46,139 bases of DNA from CAG-791 sp000431495 (GCA_052117605.1 JBQKIT010000021.1), one strand, 5' to 3'; positions 1 through 8,404 are shown, counted from the first letter of the stretch. Notes: generated by a model from the sequence alone, not told the origin. Numbers and translations are program-made.

Positions 1-14
1 ACAAATGTCTTTTC

Positions 15-44
15 TCACTCGGCCGCCCGAGTGACGGTCTTTTT
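15..44 (+). terminator. Rho-independent terminator-like hairpin
   Basis: An 8-bp perfect stem (TCACTCGG at 15-22 with CCGAGTGA at 27-34) closes a CCGC loop and is followed by a short T-rich run near 38-44. It would end a gene lying left of the window. No gene is seen in the bases before it. Confidence 0.5.
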
Positions 45-149
45 GTGCTACCTTCCTTTCCGCCTGCAAATTTTTCAGAATAAGGCTTGATTTTTTATTA
101 GTAGGCTTTCAATGAATCCGGCACAATTGCCGTAAATTTATTGTACGGG

Positions 150-249
150 GTGGCTCTGTACATCGGAACGCCCTCTCATTCCGAACGGCTCTGCCAGTCG
201 GAACAAGTGGCTCTGAATATCGGATTCACTGGCTCTGGAGAGCCGGAAT
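150..249. repeat. Four spaced TGGCTCT/CGGAA repeats, possibly an IS21-family end
   Basis: GGCTCTG recurs at about 152, 187, 209 and 231, each followed 8-13 bases later by TCGGAA, TCGGAT or CCGGAA. Several such internal repeats at the element ends are typical of IS21-family insertion sequences. No istA or istB coding sequence follows, so this would be a remnant or solo end. The IS21 link is from memory of the family and was not searched. Confidence 0.4.
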
Positions 250-296
250 AATCATTGATGACCTGTTATCCGGAAAAGAAATAACGATATCCATAG

Positions 297-521
297 CCGC
301 TTTTTTATGGACTGGTGCATACTGTAAGAGGAACATTGTCGCCCAAAAGAATGGGAGTTGTATTGGCTGCTTATTTTGTGGCTTGTATCATAGCTGATAC
401 AAACCATATGATGCCTACTAAAGCATGGCAGCAAGTTGTAGTAATGGGAGTACATGTTGTTTTGCTAAATATGTTTGCTGGGATTGCTGCATGCCGTTTC
501 GGAAAAAGAAAAAGGGGTCTT
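297..521 (+). pseudogene. Membrane-protein C-terminal fragment in frame with the downstream kinase
   Basis: From the stop at 294-296 the frame stays open into the kinase gene. The translation has two hydrophobic stretches (around 360-395 and 435-485) and a basic end (FGKRKRG), as at the end of a polytopic membrane protein. There is no ATG with a convincing ribosome site before it, and the kinase has its own start at 522. I read it as the tail of a decayed membrane protein. Family not recognised. Confidence 0.35.
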
Positions 522-1034
522 ATGAGCAAGGTTATTATGATGTGCGGTGTATGTGGTTCTGGAAAGACTACTTATGCCAAGAAAAAAGAACAGGAAGGAT
601 ATATCCGACTTTCCATTGATGAAGAAATGTGGAAACTTTATGGAAGAAAGGGAATTGATTATCCGGAAGAACAATATGAAAAATTGTCAGAGCAGGTGGA
701 AGCTGCGCTTCAAAAAAAGCTGCTATCTCTGATTCAGCAGGGAAAAGATGTTGTGATTGATTTTAGTTTCTGGAGTAAGGAAAATCGGAATGTTTATAAA
801 GAACTGATTCAAAAAGCAGGCGCTGAAACGGAGCTTATCTATATGAAAGCCAGTAAGGAGCTTTTGCAAAAAAGACTATATAAAAGAAATCAGGTCTTAA
901 ATGCCAATTCACCGTTTGTGATAACAGATGAACTATTGGAACATCATTATCACGCATTTCAGGAGCCATGCGGCGAAGGAGAAAAAGTAATTTTGCAGAA
1001 AGAGGATATTATGCAATATTCAAATTTCAACTGA
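522..1034 (+). CDS. P-loop kinase / AAA_33-type ATP-binding protein
   Basis: The 170-residue protein opens with a Walker A loop (GVCGSGKTT, K15 and T16) directly after the first beta strand. A later VVIDFSFW strand resembles the Walker B region of zeta-toxin-like and AAA_33 small-molecule kinases, and a lid rich in Arg and Lys (LLQKRLYKRNQ) follows. Such proteins phosphorylate small metabolites, nucleotides or tRNA-related substrates; the substrate here cannot be told. The start at 522 is chosen because AAAGGGG lies just upstream and the fold begins immediately after it, although the frame is open further upstream. A hairpin terminator follows at 1048. Monocistronic as seen. Confidence 0.75.
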   Translation: MSKVIMMCGVCGSGKTTYAKKKEQEGYIRLSIDEEMWKLYGRKGIDYPEEQYEKLSEQVEAALQKKLLSLIQQGKDVVIDFSFWSKENRNVYKELIQKAGAETELIYMKASKELLQKRLYKRNQVLNANSPFVITDELLEHHYHAFQEPCGEGEKVILQKEDIMQYSNFN

Positions 1035-1047
1035 ATAATCCCAGCAC

Positions 1048-1098
1048 AAACCGCTGCTACATGGAAGCTAACAAAACATGCAACAGCGGTTTTTCTTT
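1048..1098 (+). terminator. Terminator after the P-loop kinase gene
   Basis: AAACCGCTG (1048-1056) pairs with CAGCGGTTT (1084-1092), followed by TTCTTT. The long loop also contains a CATG pair (CATGG / ACATG) that can extend the structure. The right arm overlaps the last codons of the convergent minus-strand ORF ending at 1068. Confidence 0.55.
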
Positions 1099-1445
1099 AC
1101 CGTTTTTTCCTCTGGCTGATAGGCGTTCCCATTTTCTTTGATTTTTTTGAGAATCCGAATGAGCCAGCGAAATTCTTCGTCTGACAGATTTTTATAGTTG
1201 ATACCAAGCTGCTTGCAGTAAAGTACAATGAGCTTTTCATCCCGGCTGCCCTTGAAATTTTCGACAGCTTTCAGATTTTCTTTCAGTTCATCAGCAACGG
1301 TGGTCTGGGGTGCACTCTCGCTGTCCTTTTTATGGGCTTCCCGAATATCTCGGATAATGAGGTTGAGGTCATCCAGAACCATGTGGCTGAAATATTCATC
1401 ATCACTGATATGGGCGGCTTGCAACACTTTGCTGAAGCGATTCAA
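1068..1445 (-). CDS. Uncharacterised 125-residue protein, or detached C-terminal part of the Fic protein
   Basis: The frame begins directly after the Fic stop codon (1485-1487) and is the same reading frame as Fic, so only one TGA separates the two. There is no ATG; the first plausible start is the TTG at 1443-1445, with a weak purine-rich stretch before it. The product is highly charged and helical and ends in Cys-Cys-Met-Phe-Cys. The segment between the TGA and the TTG also reads like normal protein. It may be a separate gene with a rare start, or a readthrough or former fusion partner of Fic. The Fic domain itself ends at a usual place, which favours two genes. Not assigned to a family. 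Confidence 0.45.
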   Translation of the reverse strand: MNRFSKVLQAAHISDDEYFSHMVLDDLNLIIRDIREAHKKDSESAPQTTVADELKENLKAVENFKGSRDEKLIVLYCKQLGINYKNLSDEEFRWLIRILKKIKENGNAYQPEEKTVKKNRCCMFC

Positions 1446-1484
1446 CCATTCCCGCTTTATCAGAGTGAAAGCAACCTTCCCGAT

Positions 1485-2384
1485 TCATTCCGGATACTCA
1501 ATTCTGAAATAATCCAGCACCTTCTTAAATCGGTTTTGTGCGGTCAGGCAGGTGTCACGAAGATAGCCTTTTTCGTTTCTCCACTCGCGCAAACCGCGGT
1601 AATAGTATATTTTCAAATCATCACTGATGATGAACGGAACAATGTTGTGCCGCAAACATTCCTTGAACAGGAGTAGCCGACCGATTCTTCCGTTTCCGTC
1701 TTGAAACGGGTGGATGCTTTCAAAGCGATAGTGGAATTCCAGCAGATCGTCAAAACTCTTTTCGGAAATTGCGTTATACTCTGTAAGCAGCTTACGCATC
1801 TCGCAGGCAACGTGATCCGGCTGTGTGGTTTCTTTCCCGCCCACTTCGTTCGGAAATTTCTTATATTCTCCGACAGCAAACCAATCCAGTCTGGAATCGG
1901 AGGTACCGCCCTTGAGAACGGCGTGCAGCTGTTTGATAAAGGCTTCGCTTGGAGCATAGGAGAGACTGTCGATCACCATGTCGATACATTTGAAATGGTT
2001 GGCTGTTTCCATGATATCGTCGACCTTCATGGCTCCTTCGGTAACGCCGATGGTATTCGTTTCAAAAATATATCTTGTCTGGTCATGGGTGAGACAGCTT
2101 CCCTCGATGTGGTTGGAGTTATAGGTCAGGTCAATCTGAATTTTATGGTAGATGCCGCCAGATAATCGCACGGCTTTTTCTTTCTTCAATACATCCGCGA
2201 GAGTTTTGGGCGTTTCTGCACGTTTGTTGATGCGCTCCGGCTTTTGTGCGTTTTCCGGCAGCTGCCAGGTTTTGCCCTTTCGCACGGCACCATGGATTTT
2301 TCCATCGGCACAATAACCGCGTACACTGCGCTCGGATACACCCCATTTTTTGGCCGCTTCGGTCACGGAAAGATAATTGATCAT
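1485..2384 (-). CDS. Fic-domain AMP-transferase with N-terminal DNA-binding domain
   Basis: The 299-residue protein begins with an excisionase/MerR-like helix-turn-helix (about residues 3-45, LSVTEAAKKWGVSERSVR). It carries the Fic catalytic loop HPFQDGNGRIGR with catalytic H225, and an upstream SNHIEG (S90, E94) that matches the (S/T)xxxE(G/N) inhibitory motif placed before the active site in class II Fic proteins. Such enzymes transfer AMP from ATP to a target hydroxyl; the target is unknown. The start at 2384 is chosen over an upstream one because GTGAGGAC sits 5 bases before it. The stop is followed in frame by another ORF. The DNA-binding domain suggests autoregulation. Confidence 0.85.
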   Translation of the reverse strand: MINYLSVTEAAKKWGVSERSVRGYCADGKIHGAVRKGKTWQLPENAQKPERINKRAETPKTLADVLKKEKAVRLSGGIYHKIQIDLTYNSNHIEGSCLTHDQTRYIFETNTIGVTEGAMKVDDIMETANHFKCIDMVIDSLSYAPSEAFIKQLHAVLKGGTSDSRLDWFAVGEYKKFPNEVGGKETTQPDHVACEMRKLLTEYNAISEKSFDDLLEFHYRFESIHPFQDGNGRIGRLLLFKECLRHNIVPFIISDDLKIYYYRGLREWRNEKGYLRDTCLTAQNRFKKVLDYFRIEYPE

Positions 2385-2410
2385 CTTTGTCCTCACTTTC
2401 TCACCAGAAT

Positions 2411-2441
2411 AGTATATCATCATATCGGCAAAAAAATGAAA
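2411..2441 (-). promoter_or_regulatory. Possible promoter of the fic gene
   Basis: On the minus strand a TATACT -10 (2411-2416) lies about 27 bases upstream of the start codon. A weak TTTCAT -35 (2436-2441) lies 19 bases further up. The -10 is good and the -35 poor. Between here and 2576 no gene is seen. Confidence 0.35.
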
Positions 2442-2575
2442 CAGAAAGAGATAAAACACTTTATTTTTGCCGATCCGGGAGAAGTTTCTTACATAATGTA
2501 TCAGCAGAAGCCATACGAGTGTTTCCTGTGTAGTAAAAGTTTGGTCGCTGATACTTTACAGGAGCCCGGATTAGA

Positions 2576-2712
2576 GATGCATCCGACCGGGGCAAAATAA
2601 TCCCTGTGGGACAAAAGAGGAAGATAGAGATGCATCCGGCCGGTGGAAATCATCCCTGTGGTGAAAAAGAGCAAGCTGGGGATGCATCCGGGCGGCGTAA
2701 ATAATCCCTGCC
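2576..2712 (+). repeat. 52/53-bp tandem repeat array A (about 2.6 units)
   Basis: Units starting GATGCATCC begin at 2576, 2629 and 2681, giving periods of 53 and 52 bp. Each has the order GATGCATCC, a CCGGCCGG-like stretch, AAATAATCCCTGTGG, then an A/G-rich end. The same family occurs at 34243, 37174 (inverted) and 38036. The array lies in the gap between the fic promoter and the end of the glucosidase operon. The last unit runs into an inverted copy of its own centre. Confidence 0.85.
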
Positions 2713-2743
2713 GTGCAGATAAGCACGACAGGGATTATTTACG
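2696..2743 (-). terminator. Long hairpin at the 3' end of the glucosidase operon
   Basis: Two 21-base arms (2696-2716 and 2723-2743) flank an AGATAA spacer and are complementary except at one position, which on the minus-strand RNA becomes a U-G wobble. It sits 20 bases past the stop of the minus-strand operon. No T-tract follows, so it may be a processing or 3'-stabilising structure rather than a classic terminator. The left arm is the core of a 52-bp repeat unit and the right arm is its inverted copy. Confidence 0.55.
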
Positions 2744-2763
2744 GTATTGCAGTTGTTTTCGGA

Positions 2764-4434
2764 TTATACTTCAAGAATGACGGCCTGATATCCCTCCAGC
2801 ACAATTTCATTTCCGTCTGTCTTAAGCTGCGGGAGATTGTTCAGCACGATCTTCCTGATTTCTGCCGGGAGCGTCAGGGTCTGCGGCTGTGTCTTGTAGT
2901 TGCCGATGACGAGCAGCGTCTGGTCAGCAGACTTCCGGTAGTAGGCCATCACGCGGTCCTGATCCTCGAAGACCGGAACCAGTTCGCCGTATACGACGGT
3001 TTCGGCATAAGCCGGGTCCTTTCGCAGGGCCAGCAGGCGGCGGTAGTACTGGTAAACGGAATCCGGATCCTTCTTCTGGCTCTCCAGATTGATCTCTGTA
3101 TAATTGCGGTTTACCCTCAGCCAGGGCGTACCGGTCGTAAAGCCTGCGTTTTCGGAAGCATCCCACTGGAACGGAGTGCGGGCGTTGTCACGGCTGACGC
3201 GGTTGACTGCCTTGAGGGCAGCGTCAGGCGTAAGACCGGCATTCAAAGCTACCTGGTACTCATCGAGCGTTGAAATGTCATCGACCTCGTCGATCGACTG
3301 GAATTTCACATTTTCCATCCCGATTTCCTGACCCTGATAGATAAACGGAAGGCCGCGGAGCATGATATTCATTGTGGCAAGCAGCTTTTTCGCTGCGGGG
3401 GTGCATTCTCCCTCCGGAATATAGCGGGAAACGCCGCGCGGTTCATCGTGATTTTCGATGATATTGGAGAGCATGCCGATGTCGCCGATCTTTTTCTGGC
3501 TGGCGAAGCAGCAGCTGCGGTAGTCATTCGGGGTGATCGGAGTCTGATCGTACCAGCCCTTTTCACTGCTGCCGAAGATGGTCTCGTTGAAATCGAACAT
3601 CGTGGAGAAGTATCCGTTGTCGCCGATGAAGGCCGGAATATCCTCCGGCTTTTCATTGAAGACCTCGCCGACCGTAAATGCGCCGTGCGGAAGGAAGGTG
3701 CGGTCACGCATCTCTCCCAGAAAATCACCGACGCCGACGGCGTGCTTCAGCATTTCACCCGGATTGCACATGCCGTCTGCGCGGTCTGCCGGATAATCCT
3801 GCCACGGAAGTGCCTTCTTGATGTTGATGATCGCATCGATGCGGAAGCCGGCAAGCCCCTTGTCGAGCCACCAGTTGATCATTTTGTAAACTTCCTCACG
3901 AAGCTCCGGATTTTCCCAGTTCAGGTCCGGCTGCTTTTTGTGGAACAGGTGCAGGTAACATTTGTCCGGATGCCCCGGGAGCGGCTCCCAGACACTGCCG
4001 CCGAAGTAGGAGCGCCAGTTGCAGGGCAGCTTTCCGTCCGGGCAGTCTTCGATGTAAAAATACTTTCCGTACTTGCCGTCCGGATCCTCACAGGCCTTTT
4101 GAAACCATTCGTGCTCATCGGATCAGTGATTGACAACGAGATCCATCAGGATGTACATGTCGCGCTTTTTGGCCTCGGCGATCAGACGGTCCATGTCGTC
4201 CATTGTGCCAAAGCGCGGGTCGATGCTGTAATAATCGGAAATATCGTAGCCCTGATCGGCAAGCGGAGAGCAGTAGATCGGGGAGAGCCAGATAATATCG
4301 ATGCCGAGCTCCTTGAGATCATCGAGCTTGCTGATGATGCCGGGGAGATCACCGATGCCGTCTCCGTTGGAATCATAGAAGCTCTTCGGGTAGATCTGAT
4401 AGGCTGTTTTTGTGTGCCACCATTTTTTCTGCAT
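2764..4434 (-). pseudogene. GH13 alpha-glucosidase interrupted by an in-frame TGA
   Basis: Read through, the frame encodes about 556 residues of a GH13 oligo-1,6-/alpha-glucosidase: an N-terminal YQIYPKSF strand, DLVVNH, nucleophile D200 in GFRIDAI, acid/base Glu in TVGEVF, ENHDEPR, and a C-terminal beta domain. At 4123-4125 a TGA replaces the Thr codon of the conserved VVNHTSDEH, which is intact in the neighbouring paralogue. The two halves remain in one frame. Thr at this place argues against Sec or Trp recoding. It is either a recent nonsense mutation or a sequence error; the C-terminal half retains the catalytic residues but lacks the first barrel strands. GAGAGG precedes the start. Third gene of the operon. 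Confidence 0.85.
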
Positions 4435-4470
4435 AGTTCAAATACCTCTCTTTGATAAGCTGTCTTCGTT

Positions 4471-5424
4471 TTATAAGGATGCCTTCGTTTCCGCCATACT
4501 CTGCTTGCGGAACTGCAGCGGTGTAAGCTGGGTCGTTTTTTTGAATTCCTTCATAAAATGCCCGAGATTGTTGAAGCCGCTCTCCAGGCAGACCTCCGTG
4601 ACGGGCAGCTCCGTCGTGCGCAGCAGCGTTGCCGCATGGCGGATGCGGAAGTCATTGATGTAGGAAACCGGTGTTTTGCCGAGTGCTTTTTTGAAGAAAC
4701 GGCAGAAATACTGCTCATTCATTCCGGCCAGCGCTGCCAGCTCTCCAAGAGTAAGGGAATGCTGGTAGTTCTCGCGGATGTAGCTGATTACGGTCTTCAG
4801 AAGCTCCACGCGAGGGTTGTGCACCGGCTCGTTCGAGGTGAGCAGAGCATGCTCTGCGAGAATTCCGAGAATGCCAAGAAGCGCCGCCTTGACCTGCAGC
4901 TGCGAAACAGGACTTTCGATGGTAAACTGATCCAGCTGATTTCGGTTTTCCCGGAGAAAGACCGAGCGGATCCGGAAGAATTCCTGCTGGATTTCCGGAA
5001 AGGCCGGATGCTCAGGTCCAAGGAAAGCAGGAAACGAAAGCTTATGCTCTGCCAGTGGAAGCAGAAACTGTTCCTGCGCCGGATCCGGAGCAGCGAAGGT
5101 GAGCAGGTCGGGGGAGAAGACAACAGCCTGTTCACGGTACCGGTCCGAATCGGAGGTCAGTGCATGCAGCTCTCCGCTGTTGATAAAGCAGAAGCAGGGG
5201 CTGCCAAGATGAGTCAGCGCCATATTGATTTCCACCTGATAAGAGTCCTCCTCAAGATAAATAATCTCGATGGGCTCGTGCCAGTGGTGCTTGACCGTAA
5301 ATGGAAGGCCAGGCGGATTGCCAGCACGCACCGCCTGGTAAAATGCACATGGAAAGCAAAAGCTCCCATGCTGCCTTGCTTCCTTTAAGGAAGAAGGAAG
5401 CGGAAGGTTTGTTTCTGTTTTCAT
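4471..5424 (-). CDS. AraC-family transcriptional regulator
   Basis: The 317-residue protein has an N-terminal cupin-like sensing half (HHWHEPIEIIYLEED around residues 46-60) and a C-terminal pair of helix-turn-helix motifs (about residues 215-310), including LAALAGMNEQYFCRFFKKALG and the AraC signature ending in GFNNLGHFMKEFKK. It lies between two alpha-glucosidase genes and its ATG overlaps the upstream gene's stop (ATGA), so the two are translationally coupled. It most likely activates this glucosidase operon in response to an oligosaccharide. The ligand is not evident. Confidence 0.9.
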   Translation of the reverse strand: MKTETNLPLPSSLKEARQHGSFCFPCAFYQAVRAGNPPGLPFTVKHHWHEPIEIIYLEEDSYQVEINMALTHLGSPCFCFINSGELHALTSDSDRYREQAVVFSPDLLTFAAPDPAQEQFLLPLAEHKLSFPAFLGPEHPAFPEIQQEFFRIRSVFLRENRNQLDQFTIESPVSQLQVKAALLGILGILAEHALLTSNEPVHNPRVELLKTVISYIRENYQHSLTLGELAALAGMNEQYFCRFFKKALGKTPVSYINDFRIRHAATLLRTTELPVTEVCLESGFNNLGHFMKEFKKTTQLTPLQFRKQSMAETKASL

Positions 5425-7088
5425 TTCTGCAGAATGACGCGCGCCTCGTACGGCTGCAGCGTTCCGGTCTTATGTGTTTTATAGTTGGAGATCAGCTCCC
5501 TGGCAGCCGGATCCTCGCAGAGGTCACAGGCCTGTTCCTGATCGGTAAAATTGCAGGCAACGGTCAGTACCTGCCCGTCCAGAAGGCGCCGGTAAGCGTA
5601 GATGGTCTCGCTGTCCTCGAGAAGCCCCTCAAATTTGCCATAAACAATGACCGGAAGCGTGTGACGCAGACGGATCAGCTCCTGATAATAATGGAAAACG
5701 GAATCCGGATCGGCAACAGCAGCCTGGGCATTGATCTTTGGATAGTTCGGGTTTACGTTGATCCAGGGAGTGCCGGTTGTAAAGCCTGCATTCCGGGAGT
5801 CGTCCCACTGCATCGGAGTGCGGGCATTGTCGCGGCTGATTTCCTTGAGATAACGCATCATGTCCTCCGCTGTTACCAGTCCGCTGTCCACATACTGATG
5901 AAAGGCATTGATGCTCTCGATATCGCGGTAGTCCTCCAGTCTGTCAAAGTAAGCGTTTGTCATGCCGAGCTCCTCGCCCTGGTAAACATACGGCGTACCC
6001 TTTAACATGTGCAGGCAGGTGGCAATCATTTTGGCGGAAACAACGCGGTACTGTTCGGAGTCGTTTGCAAAACGGGAGACAACGCGCGGCTGGTCGTGAT
6101 TATCAAGGAAGAGACTGTTCCACGCCTTTCCCTCCAGCTCGTACTGCCATTTGTTCATGACGCGGCGGAAGTCTCTCAGCTTCGGCTTCTGATCCGACCA
6201 TTTTCCAATGGGACCCTTTACAAGCTCTACATGCTCAAACTGGAAGACCATTCCCAGCTCGGTGCCATCGTTGTTTGCGTATTTCTGTGCTTCTTCGATC
6301 GTTACGCCTGCAGCTTCACCAACGGTGAGCAGATCGTAATGGGAGAGGACACGCCGGTTCATTTCCTGAAGATATTCGTGGACACGAGGGCCGTTGCATA
6401 CATAGGGGCCAAAGCTTCCATACAATCCGTCTTCGACCGGTCCGTCCGGAAAAGCCGGATCCTTGGAAATCATGCTGATAACATCCATGCGAAAACCATC
6501 GATTCCCTTCTCGCACCACCAGTTCATCATATCGAATACTTCATCACGGACCTTTGGATTTTCCCAGTTCAGATCCGGCTGCTTCCTGGAAAAGCAGTGC
6601 AGATAGTACATGCCGGTTCGCTCGTCAAACTCCCATGCGGAACCGCCGAAGCAGGCTCCCCAGTTGTTCGGCTCCTTCCCATTCTTCGGCTCCTTCCAGA
6701 TGTAATAATCGCGGTGCGGATTGTCTCGGGAGCTGCGGCTTTCGATAAACCATGCATGCTCATCAGAGGTGTGGTTCACGACAAGATCCATGACAATCCG
6801 GATATGATGGCGGTGTGCTTCTGCCAGCAGACGATCGAAATCCTCCATCGTACCGAAATCATCCATGATATCGCGGTAATCGGAAATATCGTAGCCGTTG
6901 TCATCATTGGGCGATTTATAAACCGGAGACAGCCAGATCACATCAATTCCGAGCGTCTCCAGGTAATCCAGATGTGCGGTGATTCCATTCAGATCACCGA
7001 TGCCGTCGCCGTTGCTGTCTGCGAAGCTGCGAGGATAAATCTGATAAATGACGGCTTCCTTCCACCATGCTTTTTTCTCTTCTGCCAT
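5421..7088 (-). CDS. malL: GH13 oligo-1,6-glucosidase-type alpha-glucosidase
   Basis: The 555-residue cytoplasmic enzyme contains all GH13 signatures: DLVVNHTSDEH, nucleophile D202 in GFRMDVISM, acid/base E258 in LTVGEAAGV, and D332 in DNHDQPR. Val right after the nucleophile is the residue found in enzymes acting on alpha-1,6 bonds (oligo-1,6-glucosidases), whereas maltases usually carry Thr. It probably releases glucose from isomalto-oligosaccharides or related short alpha-glucans. The start at 7088 follows a GGGGGAAA ribosome site; an upstream in-frame ATG lacks one. First gene of a three-gene minus-strand operon with the AraC regulator and a broken paralogue; no transporter is present in the window. 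The gene symbol is by similarity only. Confidence 0.88.
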   Translation of the reverse strand: MAEEKKAWWKEAVIYQIYPRSFADSNGDGIGDLNGITAHLDYLETLGIDVIWLSPVYKSPNDDNGYDISDYRDIMDDFGTMEDFDRLLAEAHRHHIRIVMDLVVNHTSDEHAWFIESRSSRDNPHRDYYIWKEPKNGKEPNNWGACFGGSAWEFDERTGMYYLHCFSRKQPDLNWENPKVRDEVFDMMNWWCEKGIDGFRMDVISMISKDPAFPDGPVEDGLYGSFGPYVCNGPRVHEYLQEMNRRVLSHYDLLTVGEAAGVTIEEAQKYANNDGTELGMVFQFEHVELVKGPIGKWSDQKPKLRDFRRVMNKWQYELEGKAWNSLFLDNHDQPRVVSRFANDSEQYRVVSAKMIATCLHMLKGTPYVYQGEELGMTNAYFDRLEDYRDIESINAFHQYVDSGLVTAEDMMRYLKEISRDNARTPMQWDDSRNAGFTTGTPWINVNPNYPKINAQAAVADPDSVFHYYQELIRLRHTLPVIVYGKFEGLLEDSETIYAYRRLLDGQVLTVACNFTDQEQACDLCEDPAARELISNYKTHKTGTLQPYEARVILQK

Positions 7089-7252
7089 TGCGTTTCCCCC
7101 TTTTTGTATGACTGCTTTTTGTGTCGGTTTTTTGCCGGAAAATGCCGGAATCATTTCACTTTATTATCTGCTACTATAATGGGACCGGGCAGGAAAATCT
7201 ACTGCTAATGTGACAGAAAACTACGGTATTTTGACCTGTTGGCTGCTCCTGG

Positions 7253-7280
7253 TTGGAAAGCAGTTCACTTTCGGTATAAT
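7253..7280 (+). promoter_or_regulatory. Sigma-A-type promoter of the GNAT/lipoprotein/MBOAT operon
   Basis: TTGGAA (7253-7258), a 16-base spacer and a perfect TATAAT (7275-7280) precede the GNAT gene by 50 bases. The divergent glucosidase operon begins at 7088; a TATAGT-like minus-strand -10 around 7170-7180 is possible but has no clear -35. Confidence 0.6.
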
Positions 7281-7329
7281 GGAAAGGTAATCAGGAAAAG
7301 AAGAGAGCCTGGAAGAGAGGAGAACATGG

Positions 7330-7800
7330 ATGGACATCAGAAGAGCAGAGGAAAAGGATATTCCACGGATCCTGGAGCTTTTGGGACAGGTTTTGCAGAT
7401 TCACGCGGACATAAGACCTGACATTTTTATCCCGGGAACGACCAAGTATACCGCAGGTGAGCTGGCGGAGCTTTTGCAAAACGAGGAGAGGCCGATTTAT
7501 GTTGCGGTGAACGAAGAGGATGAATGCCTTGGATATGCATTCTGCCAGTTGAAGGAACAGCCATTTTCCAACAACATGGTGCCGTTCAGGTCTCTTTTCA
7601 TTGACGATTTATGTGTGGATCAGAGGACGAGAGGGCAGCATGTCGGGGAGAGCCTGTTTGACTATGTCAAAGCGGAAGCAAGGAGAATGGGCTGCTACGA
7701 AGTGACGCTCAATGTGTGGGCCGGAAATACAGCGGCAGAGAAGTTCTATGATAAGATGGGGATGAGAACCAAGGAAAGACAGATGGAGTATATCCTGTAA
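7330..7800 (+). CDS. GNAT-family N-acetyltransferase
   Basis: The 156-residue single-domain protein has the typical layout: an N-terminal IRRAEEKDIPRILELL helix, a central beta sheet ending in FIDDLCVDQRTRGQHVG (the acetyl-CoA pyrophosphate loop, here QRTRGQHVG), and a C-terminal VWAGNTAAEKFYDKMGM segment. It acetylates an amine on an unknown acceptor. GAGAGGAG lies just upstream; an ATG at 7326 is out of frame. It begins a run of plus-strand genes and is 19 bases from the lipoprotein gene. Confidence 0.85.
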   Translation: MDIRRAEEKDIPRILELLGQVLQIHADIRPDIFIPGTTKYTAGELAELLQNEERPIYVAVNEEDECLGYAFCQLKEQPFSNNMVPFRSLFIDDLCVDQRTRGQHVGESLFDYVKAEARRMGCYEVTLNVWAGNTAAEKFYDKMGMRTKERQMEYIL

Positions 7801-7819
7801 GGGGAGGGGACCTTTCACT

Positions 7820-8404
7820 ATGAGAAAAACAATTGCAATTCTTCTGACACTGATGACCCTGCTTGCCGCAGGCTGCGGCAGCAGTAAGCCTTCGGAGATG
7901 CCGGACGAATCACAGGCTCCTGCATTTGAGTCTGCGGTGGATCTCTATACGCAGATCTGGGATACTCTCGGCGAGGACAGGCAGTTTCCGGCGGCCGGCG
8001 GCGATGCGGAGCACGAGGCGGAGGCCCCTGCGAAATTTGCGCTGACAAAGGAGAACAAGGAGACCTTTGAGTATCTTCTTCATGTTACGGATGATCTTTA
8101 TGACATGCTGGATGACGATGCGGCAACTCTGCAGCATATGATGAATACCAACACCTTCAGCTCCGCAGCGGTAAAGCTCAAGGATCCTTCCGCGGCAGAG
8201 GCGTTTGCCGAGGCCTATAAGACTGCGGTGCAGGGGCAGCAGTGGATGTGCGGCTTCCCGGACAAGGTAGTCGTGATTTCTGTGGACGATTATGTGATTA
8301 TGGCATACGGTTATGAGGACATCATAAACGATCTCGTGAATGCCTGCAGCGTGGTTGCTCCCGGGTCCAGGGTTCTGGTCGATGCACCTGCAGTCCTTGA
8401 TTGA
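7820..8404 (+). CDS. DUF4358-like lipoprotein
   Basis: The 194-residue protein starts with a lipoprotein signal (MRKTIAILLTLMTLLAAGC, lipobox LAAGC, lipidated Cys19), then an acidic linker and a mixed alpha/beta domain. Its layout, with SSAAVKLKDPSAAEAFAEAY and a late VVVISVDDYVIMAYG strand, resembles the DUF4358 proteins of clostridia. These commonly sit beside MBOAT and DHHW genes, as here. Function unknown; I infer a cell-surface role in the same glycan-modification module. Confidence 0.65.
   Translation: MRKTIAILLTLMTLLAAGCGSSKPSEMPDESQAPAFESAVDLYTQIWDTLGEDRQFPAAGGDAEHEAEAPAKFALTKENKETFEYLLHVTDDLYDMLDDDAATLQHMMNTNTFSSAAVKLKDPSAAEAFAEAYKTAVQGQQWMCGFPDKVVVISVDDYVIMAYGYEDIINDLVNACSVVAPGSRVLVDAPAVLD

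Noticed and set aside
2576..2712. CRISPR array
   Set aside because: Units are 52-53 bp with no unique spacers; whole units repeat head to tail and no cas genes are near.
4123..4434. Selenocysteine or Trp recoding of the TGA in the glucosidase gene
   Set aside because: The conserved residue at the place is Thr, there is no obvious SECIS hairpin right after it, and TGA is used as a normal stop for many genes in the window.
3448..4455. Long plus-strand ORFs opposite the glucosidase and other minus-strand genes
   Set aside because: They are antisense shadows of conserved GH13 coding sequence, without ribosome sites or family features.
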